A DNA stretch of 64,000 bases from JAGDMJ01 sp963809695. Lineage in GTDB: Bacteria; Bacteroidota; Ignavibacteria; UBA10030; UBA6906. Numbering within the stretch: position 1 is the first letter of the stretch; each line of letters begins with the position of its first letter. Below, one piece after another: positions 34,660 to 43,673 of the stretch. Under the pieces are notes generated by a model. That model was not told the DNA's origin and did no database searches. It was given only the letters and a program-made list of their open reading frames with translations. The translations under genes were made by a program, and so were the position numbers. The stretch lies in the NCBI GenBank assembly GCA_963809695.1, contig CAWEKI010000007.1:62001-126000 (forward strand), in the 5' to 3' direction.

Positions 34660-35767
34660 TTCGGTGGTTGCGGTAGAATTCCTGAATAACACCGGTGACA
34701 AAGGACTGTTGCTCTTTGGTCAACTCCGTGTGCATGGGAAGGGAGATCACATCTTCTGCCGCCTTTTCGGTAACGGGGAAATCCCCTTTCCTGTTCCCCG
34801 AAGACGCATAGGCCTTCTGCAGATGGAGGGGCACCGGATAGTAAATACCGTGTGGAATGCCTCTCTCCTTCAACAGGGCCGCCAGCGCATCCCTCCGGGG
34901 AACCCGCAACGTATACTGGTGAAAAATATGCTGACACTTCGCGTCGACATACGGCGTCACGACAGGCGTTCCCTTCAACAGGGCGTCGTAACGGGAGGCC
35001 GCGCCCTGACGGAGCGAGTTGTATTCCTCGAGATGGCGCAACTTGACCGAGAGGATCGCCGCCTGCACCGTGTCGAGACGGCTGTTCACGCCGAGCACCT
35101 CATGATAGTAGCGCTCCTTTGACCCGTGCGATGCGATCATCTTCATGCGCTTCCAGAGCTCTTCGTCATCGGTCACCACCATCCCTCCATCACCAAAGCA
35201 GCCCAGGTTCTTGCTGGGGAAGAAACTGATGCAGCCGATATCTCCGAAGGTGCACACCTTCTTCGCCCTGTAGGACGCGCCCATCGCCTGTGCCGCATCT
35301 TCAATGACCTTCAGCCCGCGCCGCCGGGCAATCTCCATGATCGGATCCATGTCCGCAGGCTGGCCGTAGAGGTGCACGGGTATGATCCCTTTGGTCCTGG
35401 GCGTGATTGCCTTCTCAACGAGAGCAGGATCGAGATTGAACGTCCGGGGGTCAATGTCAACGTACACCGGCCGGGCACCGAGGATGGCAATGGTTTCGGC
35501 CGTCGCCACGAAGGTGAACGGCGTCGTGATCACCTCATCCCCTGGTCCGATCCCCAGGGCCATCATTGCGATCTGGAGCGCATCGGTCCCCGAGGCGCAT
35601 CCCGCCGTGAACCGGATCCCCAGGTATTCGGCGACCTGGCATTCGAACTCCCCTACCTCTTTCCCCTGAATGAACTGCCCGGACTCCAGCACGCGATGCA
35701 CGGCTTTGTCGATATCCGGTTTTATTTTCATGTACTGACCGACAACATCTACCATTTGGATTTTCAT
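34652..35767 (-). CDS. DegT/DnrJ/EryC1-type sugar aminotransferase
   Basis: This 371-residue PLP enzyme has the family motifs ASGTDALQIAMMALGIGPGD, EDAAQ (D157) and SFFPSKNLGCFGDGG with the PLP lysine K186. It probably aminates a nucleotide-linked ketosugar. RmlB, encoded at 49350-50363, would make a suitable 4-keto-6-deoxy intermediate (inference). It lies upstream of the DPM-like GT2 gene, with which it overlaps. Confidence 0.93.
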   Translation of the reverse strand: MKIQMVDVVGQYMKIKPDIDKAVHRVLESGQFIQGKEVGEFECQVAEYLGIRFTAGCASGTDALQIAMMALGIGPGDEVITTPFTFVATAETIAILGARPVYVDIDPRTFNLDPALVEKAITPRTKGIIPVHLYGQPADMDPIMEIARRRGLKVIEDAAQAMGASYRAKKVCTFGDIGCISFFPSKNLGCFGDGGMVVTDDEELWKRMKMIASHGSKERYYHEVLGVNSRLDTVQAAILSVKLRHLEEYNSLRQGAASRYDALLKGTPVVTPYVDAKCQHIFHQYTLRVPRRDALAALLKERGIPHGIYYPVPLHLQKAYASSGNRKGDFPVTEKAAEDVISLPMHTELTKEQQSFVTGVIQEFYRNHRNV

Positions 35768-35853
35768 ACAAGCCTCGAATGTGCATGGGAAACCCGGCGG
35801 TATACTCCGGGGTATCGGCTCTCAGCAACAGCATACCGCCACTTCGATAGATC

Positions 35854-35903
35854 TGTTCTTCCGCTCTTCGCTCTTCCCTCTTCATTCTACCCTCTACCCT
35901 TTA
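35854..35903 (-). repeat. Purine-rich heptad repeat beginning at a stop codon
   Basis: On the minus strand, seven 7-base units related to GTAGAGG and GAAGAGC run (with a one-base slip) from the TAA stop of the fused phosphoglycosyl transferase gene. The first unit (CTAAAGG) holds the stop, as CTAGAGG does at 20900. A hairpin (GGCGGTAT/ATACCGCC) lies just beyond. Confidence 0.55.
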
Positions 35904-38384
35904 GTGTGTTCCCTTGCCGCTGAGCGCCACAATCACTGTGCGGAGGAGGATTTTCAGGTCAAGTGTGAGAGACATGTTTTCCAGGTAGAACAGATCGAAC
36001 CTGATTTTTTCTTTCACGTCTTCAAGCGAAGTGTCGTAGCGGTGCTTCACCTGGGCCCAACCCGTGATGCCGGGACGGACGAGAAGCCTGCGGGTATAAA
36101 AACGGACTTCACCCTTCAGTTGATCCACGAAGAACGGGCGTTCGGGGCGGGGGCCCACAAGACTCATTTCACCCTTGAAAACATTGATGAACTGCGGCAC
36201 CTCGTCCAGCCTGAGCTTTCGGATCACCCGCCCGACGCGCGTTGTGCGCTTGTCGTCCCGGGTTGCCCAGACCGGCCCGGTATCCTTTTCGGCATCGGGG
36301 ATCATTGACCGGAATTTAAACAGCTTGAAAATTCTCCCCTTCTTGCCCACCCGTTCCTGAGTAAAGAAGACCGGCCCCGGAGAATCGACGACAATGCAGA
36401 TGGCAACCAGGATCCAGACCGGCATGAGAGGAAAAAGGACGATGAGCGACACGAGAATGTCCACGACCCGCTTCACGATACGCTGCCACGTCTTCAAATT
36501 CGTGGGATAAAGACGGATAAGCGGATGCCCGATGATCTCCTCAGTCTTGAAGCCGCTCAGGATCTCCAGGGTTTCCGATGCAACCTTGACGGCCGGGACC
36601 ATGCCGTTGCACCGGGCTACGATGTCCAGCATTTCTTCCCGGGAATCATACGTTGTGGCGATCAGCACTTCCTCGACGTTGTGCTTCTTTACCACTCCCG
36701 GGATATCGTCATGGCTCCCGAGGACCGGGTAACCACAAAATTCGGCTTGCGAGCAATTCTTGTCGATGACACCGACAAGCGTATATTTCAAACCGGGGCG
36801 TTGCTCGATCTCCCGGATCAGGCTTCCCGCGATCTTCGATGTTCCCACGACGAGCGTGTTCCGCCGCCGGTAACCCAGGATCTCATGCTTGCGCTCAAAT
36901 CCCACGATCAGCATCCGGACACCAACCATACAGAAAGCCACGGCAGCGCCGTAGACAAAGATCGTCATTCTTCCTTCCATGGTGGGGTTGTTCACGTCAA
37001 GCGTAAGAATGAAGAGAATGAACGTCCCGGCCATGACCGCTTTCATGATCAGGAATGAATAGTCGATCCGCGAAACATCCCAGGGCACTTCGTACAATCC
37101 GGCAAGCAGGAAAATGGCAAGCCAGATTACGGTCAGGACAAGCAGGGCCGGCCCCTGGACATACATTTCCAGCGGCACATAGCCATTCACGGCGAAGATC
37201 CCCGACTGGAAGCGGAACCAGTACGCAAGCAGGAATGCGGACACGATCGCGACAAGGTCGCCGGACACAAGGAATGTCCTGTCGATCATCCCAGCAACGC
37301 TGAGCGGCTGAATCGGATGGGGGCCCGATTTCTTGTGTGCGACCATGTCTTCAACATACCCCAGCCGCCTGATGCTGAAGTAGACTGACAGCGTCACAAT
37401 CCCCAGGAGAATGCTCGCATAGAGGCTGTCCAGCAAGACCAGCAACAGAGCCACGATACCATTGAAGAGAGAGACCGCGTAGATGACCACAACGGTCTGC
37501 CGGTGCGACAGGCCGAGATCCATCAGCCTGTGGTGTATATGCTCTTTGTCCGGCTTCAGGGGATGCATACCCTTGTTCAGGCGGCGGAAGAACGCAACCG
37601 ATGTGTCTACGATGGGAACCGCCAGCGTAACGATCGCCACCAGGAGCGAGATCTTGGAAAGGTCGGCCGCAGCATGCTGCATGACTGAGAGCGACAGACA
37701 GGCCAGCAGAAAGCCGAGGAAAAGGCTTCCTGTGTCCCCCATGAAAATCGATGCCGGGTGAAAATTGTACCGCAGGAATCCCAGGCAGGCGAAAAAGAGG
37801 CTCAGCGAGACCACGACCAGGAGGACATCGGAGGTGAAAACTCCGATCGCAAAGATGGTCGCGGACACGATCGCCGAAACGCCCACAGCGAGCCCGTCCA
37901 ATCCATCCAACAGGTTCACGGCATTGGTCACCCCGACGAGCCAGAGGATGGTCAATGGAAGGGAGAGAACGCCGAGCGAGATCGGGTCTGAAAATGGCAA
38001 GACCAGGTTGTCGATTTGCAGTCCTGATGAGATCACGATGCTCGCGGCCAGCACCTGCACGATGAGCTTGCCGAGCGATCCGACCCCATGGATATCGTCA
38101 TAGATGCCGAGACCGATGATGAGCAGCAGACACAGCAGGATTCCCCTGAGGTTGAAAGGGGATTGGCTGAACGCGGCCGGCATGAAGAATGCTGCAACGA
38201 TGAGACCTGCCACGAACCCGGCGATGATGCCCACTCCCCCCATCCGGGGAATGAAGGTCTTGTGGATCTTCCGCACACTCGGGTAATCCCCGATCTCGAA
38301 CCGAATGGCAAGGGCCCGAATCCCAGGGGTCACTGCCAGGGAGACTGCAAGCGCGGTCAGGGATATGATGAGAAGTGGGAACAT
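35901..38384 (-). CDS. Fusion of polytopic (WecA/MraY-type) and monotopic (WbaP/PglC-type) phosphoglycosyl transferases
   Basis: This 827-residue protein contains two unrelated glycan-initiating enzymes. Residues 1-345 form a WecA/TagO-like polytopic domain with about 10 helices, the D96-D97 pair in GLGIYDDIHG, NAVNLLDGLDGL (154-165), MGDTGS (215-220) and HIHHRL (282-287). Residues 365-637 give a new set of helices and a nucleotide-binding fold (TLVVGTSKIAGSLIREI). Residues 638-827 are an intact bacterial sugar transferase: QERVGKKGRIF, KFRSM (690-694), the catalytic D727-E728 in LDEVPQ, GEMSLVGPRPER and PGITGWAQV. Both sets of catalytic residues look intact. Each domain alone would load a sugar-1-phosphate on undecaprenyl phosphate. 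Confidence 0.93.
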   Translation of the reverse strand: MFPLLIISLTALAVSLAVTPGIRALAIRFEIGDYPSVRKIHKTFIPRMGGVGIIAGFVAGLIVAAFFMPAAFSQSPFNLRGILLCLLLIIGLGIYDDIHGVGSLGKLIVQVLAASIVISSGLQIDNLVLPFSDPISLGVLSLPLTILWLVGVTNAVNLLDGLDGLAVGVSAIVSATIFAIGVFTSDVLLVVVSLSLFFACLGFLRYNFHPASIFMGDTGSLFLGFLLACLSLSVMQHAAADLSKISLLVAIVTLAVPIVDTSVAFFRRLNKGMHPLKPDKEHIHHRLMDLGLSHRQTVVVIYAVSLFNGIVALLLVLLDSLYASILLGIVTLSVYFSIRRLGYVEDMVAHKKSGPHPIQPLSVAGMIDRTFLVSGDLVAIVSAFLLAYWFRFQSGIFAVNGYVPLEMYVQGPALLVLTVIWLAIFLLAGLYEVPWDVSRIDYSFLIMKAVMAGTFILFILTLDVNNPTMEGRMTIFVYGAAVAFCMVGVRMLIVGFERKHEILGYRRRNTLVVGTSKIAGSLIREIEQRPGLKYTLVGVIDKNCSQAEFCGYPVLGSHDDIPGVVKKHNVEEVLIATTYDSREEMLDIVARCNGMVPAVKVASETLEILSGFKTEEIIGHPLIRLYPTNLKTWQRIVKRVVDILVSLIVLFPLMPVWILVAICIVVDSPGPVFFTQERVGKKGRIFKLFKFRSMIPDAEKDTGPVWATRDDKRTTRVGRVIRKLRLDEVPQFINVFKGEMSLVGPRPERPFFVDQLKGEVRFYTRRLLVRPGITGWAQVKHRYDTSLEDVKEKIRFDLFYLENMSLTLDLKILLRTVIVALSGKGTH

Positions 38385-38438
38385 CGCTTCGAATATACGA
38401 AAAAAAGAGATTCGATTGCCATTTCCGGCGAAAACGGC

Positions 38439-39551
38439 TCAAATATGAGGCTTCAGAGCCTCCAGGAGAATGGCATTGACCACCTTTACGTCAAAAAGCT
38501 CCGAGGCGATTTTCCGCCCCTCCTTTCCCATACGCGTACGCCCCTCGGGATTCCGAATCATATTCTCCATTGCCACCGTCAGACCTTCTATATCGCGAGG
38601 GGATACGAGAACTCCGTTCCGGTCGTCAACAACAGTCTCTTTACATCCGGGGGCATTCGTGGTAATAATCGGTTTCCCCATTGCCATCGCCTCGAGCAGC
38701 GCTTTGGGTACTCCCTCCCGGTAGGACGGGAGCACGACCACGTCCGCCTTTGCCATGACAGCTCGGACATCGGGCAGCTCGCCAAGATACTCGACGTACC
38801 CTTGGCGCCCCCATTCCTCGACGACCTTGGGGTCGACTCCGGCCGGATTGCCGGGATCCAGCCGTCCCAGCAGCATGAAACGCGTCCCGGCATGGTGAGG
38901 CTTGAGGATCTTCGCTGCTTCAACAAATTCTCCAACCCCTTTGTCCCAGAGAAGTCGGCCAACAAACAGGAATGTACAGCCCCGCCGGTCCGGCGCGGGC
39001 TCGACGAAATAGAACCGGTCCAGGTCCACGCCTGATCCCAGCGTAAGGATGGCTCTCGACCTGTCCACGAGGCCCACGGATGCAAAATACTCCAGGTCAT
39101 CCCGGTTCTGGAAGAAGACCCTGTGGGAATTCTTCAACGCAAACCTGTACATCAGCTTGACCAAAGGACGCAGGAGCCGGTGGAGCCCTCCTTTCCCGAT
39201 GAAGACGTAGCCGAGTCCCGGGATCATATTGACGACGCACTTGACCCCGGCCCATCGCGCGGCTGCCGAGCCATAGATGACCGGCTTGATGGTGTTATGA
39301 AAAGCAAAGTCAGGGCGTTCCCGCCGATAGATCTTCAGAAATCGCACCATCAGGCCGAAGTCCACCAGAGGATTGAGCCCCCGCCTGCTCATCGGCACCT
39401 CGATGTAACGCACCCCCGCCCCGCCGAATTGTTCGGACCAAGCATCGCGCGGGGCAAGCGCCACCACCTCGATGTTGCGGGCAAGCAATTCCTGAATGAA
39501 CGGCATGCGGAAGTTGTGGAGATACCAGGAGGTATTTGCCACAATGAGCAT
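38439..39551 (-). CDS. GT4-family glycosyltransferase
   Basis: This 370-residue GT-B enzyme has an N-terminal WYLHNFRMPFIQELL stretch and a C-terminal nucleotide-sugar site with FVGRLLWDKGVGEFVEA and the E-x7-E motif (YREGVPKALLEAMAMGKPII). It resembles PglA/CapM-like transferases that add the second sugar to a lipid-linked acceptor. The ATG at 39551 has GGAAAAA just upstream and is preferred over the longer frame to 39596, which overlaps asnB. It lies 54 bp upstream of the fused initiator gene. Confidence 0.9.
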   Translation of the reverse strand: MLIVANTSWYLHNFRMPFIQELLARNIEVVALAPRDAWSEQFGGAGVRYIEVPMSRRGLNPLVDFGLMVRFLKIYRRERPDFAFHNTIKPVIYGSAAARWAGVKCVVNMIPGLGYVFIGKGGLHRLLRPLVKLMYRFALKNSHRVFFQNRDDLEYFASVGLVDRSRAILTLGSGVDLDRFYFVEPAPDRRGCTFLFVGRLLWDKGVGEFVEAAKILKPHHAGTRFMLLGRLDPGNPAGVDPKVVEEWGRQGYVEYLGELPDVRAVMAKADVVVLPSYREGVPKALLEAMAMGKPIITTNAPGCKETVVDDRNGVLVSPRDIEGLTVAMENMIRNPEGRTRMGKEGRKIASELFDVKVVNAILLEALKPHI

Positions 39552-39579
39552 TTTTTTTCCGCGCTGTTTCACTCCGGCT

Positions 39580-41472
39580 TTAACCACGATTGTCAATGTA
39601 CCGGCGGTTCCACAACTCGAAATTCAGAAGAAACCAGAGCGCCGTATCCTGGACTTCCTTACCATCATGATGCAGCCGGTACAGCTTTTCCACATACGCA
39701 GGATTAAAATACCCTCTTCGCCGCGTGCGCTCGTCCGTCAAGATGTCAAAGACATACTTCTTGAGAGGACCGCGAAACCAGGGATCGGTTGGCACGGCGA
39801 AACCATGCTTCGGTTTTGTCAGCACTTCCGGGGGCAAGAGGTCTTTCACGGCGCGTTTAAGCACAACCTTTGTCGACATTCCCTTGATCTTGAACCTGGC
39901 GGGGATCTGGTATGCAAGTTCCACGAGACGATGGTCGAGCAACGGCAACCGTCCTTCGAGGCTCCATGCCATGGTGGCTTTGTCCACTTTCTCCATGTAG
40001 GTATCAGCCAGCCATGTCTTGAAATCCACATACATGATCCGGTTGAGGTGGTCGGGCACCGATCCGTGTTTCAGCTGCCGGTAGTAATAGTACGGATACT
40101 GCCAGGCGGGATCATATCCGGAGATGCCGTTCAGGATGGCCTGGTCCAGGAGCTCTGCTTGCATGTCCCGCGTGAAAACCTCCAGCCAGGCAGCGTAGCG
40201 GCGGGCCGGATCGGGAATCGGAAGCGTTCGCAGGATCTTCTTGATTCGCCGCACCCGGGGTAAGGCACCGGCAAGATCCGGCAACCGCCGGGTGATCACG
40301 CCGGGCAGCTTCTGGTACATGCCGGCGGTCTGGTCTGCCATGTAGCGGCGGTAGCCGCCGAACAGCTCGTCACCCCCTTCACCCGCAAGCACAACTTTGA
40401 CCTGCTTCACCGCAAATTCGCTCAGGAGAAAGAGTGGAAAGTTTGCGGCATCGCCGTACGGCTCGTCATAGAAATACACGAGCTTCTGGAGGGTTTCGAC
40501 CATATCCACATGGTCCACCTGCAATTCATGGTGCTCCGTTCCCAGGAAATTTGCCACCCTGCGCGCATCGGAAAGTTCATTATACGCTCCGCCGATGCTG
40601 AACCCGAGCGAAAAGGTCTTTACCGGTCCGCTGGCATGGCGCTTCATAAGCGCGACAACAGCGCTGGAATCAACACCGCCGCTGAGGAACGCGCCCACAG
40701 GAACGTCGGCGATCATCCTTCGCCGCACGGAATCATCAAGCAACGAAAGAACGCGTTCGGCATATTCGCTCTCGGATAGCTGTTCCCCCTCTGCAATCTG
40801 CGGCTCATCCCCGACATCCCAGTATTGCGTGGTCTGGATGCTTCCCTCCCGTGCGATCAGGTAGTGCCCGGGGAGGAGCTTGAGGATGTCCCGATAGATC
40901 GTTTCGGGAGCAAGGGCATGGCCAAATGCCAGGAAGTTCGACAGCCCGCGCGGGTTGACCTCGCGCGGAATGGTCTGATCCGCCACAATGGATTTGATCT
41001 CCGACGCGAAGACGAGCCGGTCCGGCGCTTTGAAATAGTAAAGGGGCTTTTCGCCGATTCTGTCCCGGGCAATGAAGAGCTGGTTCCGGGGCCCGTCCCA
41101 GATCGCAAAAGCGAACATCCCGTTGAAATGGCGTAGGCAGTCTGTCCCCCACTCCTCATAGGCATGAAGCACAACCTCCGTGTCGCTCCGGGTCCTGAAG
41201 AGATGGCCGCGGGCTTCCAGAATGGGACGCAGATCCAGGAAGTTATACAGCTCGCCGTTGAAAACGATACAGCAGTTGTTCGTCTCATTGAAGATCGGCT
41301 GGCTTCCCCCGGCAAGATCAATAATGCTCAGGCGTCTGATCCCAAGATAGACGCCGTCGCCCTTCCATTTCCCCTCCTCATCGGGCCCCCTGTGCGCAAT
41401 GACACGGAGCTGTATATCTGCATGGGTAAAATAACGCGGATCTTGCGCAAGGATTCCGAAAATACCGCACAT
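39580..41472 (-). CDS. asnB: Asparagine synthase (glutamine-hydrolysing) family amidotransferase
   Basis: This 630-residue protein has the class II glutaminase domain starting MCGIFGIL (Cys2 nucleophile) and an ATP-pyrophosphatase synthetase domain (FLSGGVDSSAVVALM near residue 265). The length is normal. Surface-glycan loci often carry such proteins, where they may amidate uronic acids instead of aspartate; the location among GT genes favours that (inference). Confidence 0.92.
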   Translation of the reverse strand: MCGIFGILAQDPRYFTHADIQLRVIAHRGPDEEGKWKGDGVYLGIRRLSIIDLAGGSQPIFNETNNCCIVFNGELYNFLDLRPILEARGHLFRTRSDTEVVLHAYEEWGTDCLRHFNGMFAFAIWDGPRNQLFIARDRIGEKPLYYFKAPDRLVFASEIKSIVADQTIPREVNPRGLSNFLAFGHALAPETIYRDILKLLPGHYLIAREGSIQTTQYWDVGDEPQIAEGEQLSESEYAERVLSLLDDSVRRRMIADVPVGAFLSGGVDSSAVVALMKRHASGPVKTFSLGFSIGGAYNELSDARRVANFLGTEHHELQVDHVDMVETLQKLVYFYDEPYGDAANFPLFLLSEFAVKQVKVVLAGEGGDELFGGYRRYMADQTAGMYQKLPGVITRRLPDLAGALPRVRRIKKILRTLPIPDPARRYAAWLEVFTRDMQAELLDQAILNGISGYDPAWQYPYYYYRQLKHGSVPDHLNRIMYVDFKTWLADTYMEKVDKATMAWSLEGRLPLLDHRLVELAYQIPARFKIKGMSTKVVLKRAVKDLLPPEVLTKPKHGFAVPTDPWFRGPLKKYVFDILTDERTRRRGYFNPAYVEKLYRLHHDGKEVQDTALWFLLNFELWNRRYIDNRG

Positions 41473-41508
41473 GTCGTTGCTTTCCTCTCCTGTAATCTTG
41501 GCGGCAGC

Positions 41509-42570
41509 TTATCGCACCGCCTCCGTCAGCAATTCCTCCAGCACCGGTGCCGTAACAGCCGTGCAGAAGTGCTGCTCCACGATTTTCCTCCCCTCTTTCC
41601 CCATCATGCGGGCCAGGGAGGGATTATCGCGCAACAGCGATAATGAGCGAACCCACTCTTCGCTGCTTGAAGCGAGAAACCCATTGACCCCATGCCGCAC
41701 GATGTCCATGTTAACCCCCACGGGTGATGCAACGACGGGAAGGGCAGATGCCATGTATTTGACGAGCTTATGGCCGCACTTCCCCCGTTCCCATGGAGAG
41801 TCGGTCAATGGCATGATGCCGGCATCGAATTTGCTCATCAACTCTGCTTCGTCCTTCTCACTCCAGGGCTTTATCTCAAACGGAACCCCGGCCATATCGG
41901 GGTTCCGGGCGCCGATGGCCACGACCCTGGCCTTGCCATCGTCGCAGAAGATTGCCAGGGGCTCCCGGGCCAGAGATAAGTAATGTTCGGTCGACGGAGA
42001 TCCGATCCACCCGACCGTGAAGGTCTCATGATGATGTTCTGGCTTCGACGGGAATTTGCCAAGGTCTACCACTGTCGGGAGTATCTCGACGTGCCGTGCA
42101 CCCGCATCCCGGGCACGCGCGGCAAGATAGCCGTTTCCCGCAATCACCAGCGCCGCATTGCGCATTACATGATCAATCTTTCGTCCCAGCAATGTCCGGA
42201 CAACACCGAGGGAATGCATGTCGTAACGATGGAAGACCGCATCATCATAGTCAACGACACATGGGACGTTCTTGCTGAGCATGACAGACTCAAGCGGAAA
42301 TGGAATCCATGGAAGGGCTTCATACTCGATCCAGAGAAGGTCATACTGTCGCGCTTTGAGCAGGGAGCCTACCCGCCGGATGTATGACCTTGTCACGTCC
42401 GGAACGGACGTCCCATCGCCGTTGTAGAGCCGTTGCAGGTACAGGTCGCTCAGCAGCGGGGCGACCGTCACCTGAAAGCCCTTGGAGCGAAGATATGGAA
42501 GGTACTGATAACTGCGATACCTGCTGCTCGCGCCCAATGAGGTATACCGGCTCAGGAGCAGCACGTTCAT
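41509..42570 (-). CDS. GT4-like glycosyltransferase
   Basis: This 353-residue protein has a GT-B layout. The N-terminal half carries LLLSRYTSLGASSRYRSYQY and a D-Y-D-D-A-V-F segment; the C-terminal half has TVGWIGSPSTEHYL and CGHKLVKYMASALPVVASPVG. The usual E-x7-E motif is modified. Donor and acceptor are unknown. Its start overlaps the preceding GT4 gene stop by 4 bp (ATGA). Confidence 0.85.
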   Translation of the reverse strand: MNVLLLSRYTSLGASSRYRSYQYLPYLRSKGFQVTVAPLLSDLYLQRLYNGDGTSVPDVTRSYIRRVGSLLKARQYDLLWIEYEALPWIPFPLESVMLSKNVPCVVDYDDAVFHRYDMHSLGVVRTLLGRKIDHVMRNAALVIAGNGYLAARARDAGARHVEILPTVVDLGKFPSKPEHHHETFTVGWIGSPSTEHYLSLAREPLAIFCDDGKARVVAIGARNPDMAGVPFEIKPWSEKDEAELMSKFDAGIMPLTDSPWERGKCGHKLVKYMASALPVVASPVGVNMDIVRHGVNGFLASSSEEWVRSLSLLRDNPSLARMMGKEGRKIVEQHFCTAVTAPVLEELLTEAVR

Positions 42571-43673
42571 GTCGGGCGCTCCTGCATAAGGACCTTCCTG
42601 TAGACTGCAAGGGTTTCGCGGGCAGTCCGTTCCCAGGTGAACATGTTTGCACGGGCAATGCTCTGCGCCCGCATTCTGCCCCTTTGCTCTTCATCATCGA
42701 GGAGAAGGCCCATGGTCTCGACCCAGGCATCCTCGTCGTCCGGCCGCAGCATCACGCCGGCATTACCCAGGACTTCGGGAAACGAGGAAACATCCGAGGC
42801 GATCACCGGTGCACCACATGCCATTGCTTCGAGCAATGGCAAGCCAAAGCCTTCATACAGCGATGGCATGGCCACAAGTGCCGCTCCTGCATATAAGGAT
42901 GCAAGTTCCTCTTCAGGAACGTACCCCCTCAGGTGGATCCGACCCGCATGCGGCCCCTCGGCGGCTTCCTCCTCGATCGGTTCCCACATCCATCCGCGTT
43001 GCCCCACGATGATCAGCTCGATGGGGTCTTTTCTGCGGCCGCATAACTTCTTGAACGCCCGGATCAGAAACTGGAAATTCTTCCGTGGCTGCAATGCGCC
43101 GACACTCAGAATGAACGGAACAGGCCTCCGGGCAGGGGGCACATCCGGCCGGAACCGTTCATGGTCCACTGCCAACTGCACCGCGCTCACTTTCTCCGGA
43201 GGAACACCGAGCAGATCGCAGACGTCATTCCGCGTGGAATGCGAGATCGTGATCGCGTGGGTGGCACGCATGACGGCATCGCGCGTGAACCAATTCAGGC
43301 GCTCCCTGTGCATTGGCGTGAAGCTCTCGGGAAATTTCAAATAGGCCAGATCCAGGATCGTGACGACGGTCCGGCATGGAACCCAGAACGGCAGTTTGTG
43401 GTCCGGCAGGTGCAACAGATCGTACCGCCGGCGAAGTAGATGGAGCGGAAGCCGGGCCTGCGTCCAGACGGTGCGGTATGTGGGGCTGCGAAGGAGACGC
43501 AACGCGTCTGGCCGCACATAACCGGCATCGGTGTCCCCGGCGCGGATTCCCAGAACCCATAGCTCCTCATCGAGCTTCCACGAGAGGAGAAGCCTTACGA
43601 GGTTTCGAACATACACCCCTGTTCCCGTCAACCTGGGCCAGAAACTCTCCGTGGCATCGATGGCAATTCTCAT
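42567..43673 (-). CDS. GT4-family glycosyltransferase
   Basis: This 368-residue enzyme begins MRIAIDATESFWPRLTGTGV and has the C-terminal signatures ILSVGALQPRKNFQFLI and SLYEGFGLPLLEAMACGAPV (E-x7-E). This is the mannosyl/rhamnosyl-type GT4 layout. The ATG at 43673 overlaps the polymerase stop by 4 bp, so the longer frame to 43739 is rejected. Confidence 0.92.
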   Translation of the reverse strand: MRIAIDATESFWPRLTGTGVYVRNLVRLLLSWKLDEELWVLGIRAGDTDAGYVRPDALRLLRSPTYRTVWTQARLPLHLLRRRYDLLHLPDHKLPFWVPCRTVVTILDLAYLKFPESFTPMHRERLNWFTRDAVMRATHAITISHSTRNDVCDLLGVPPEKVSAVQLAVDHERFRPDVPPARRPVPFILSVGALQPRKNFQFLIRAFKKLCGRRKDPIELIIVGQRGWMWEPIEEEAAEGPHAGRIHLRGYVPEEELASLYAGAALVAMPSLYEGFGLPLLEAMACGAPVIASDVSSFPEVLGNAGVMLRPDDEDAWVETMGLLLDDEEQRGRMRAQSIARANMFTWERTARETLAVYRKVLMQERPT

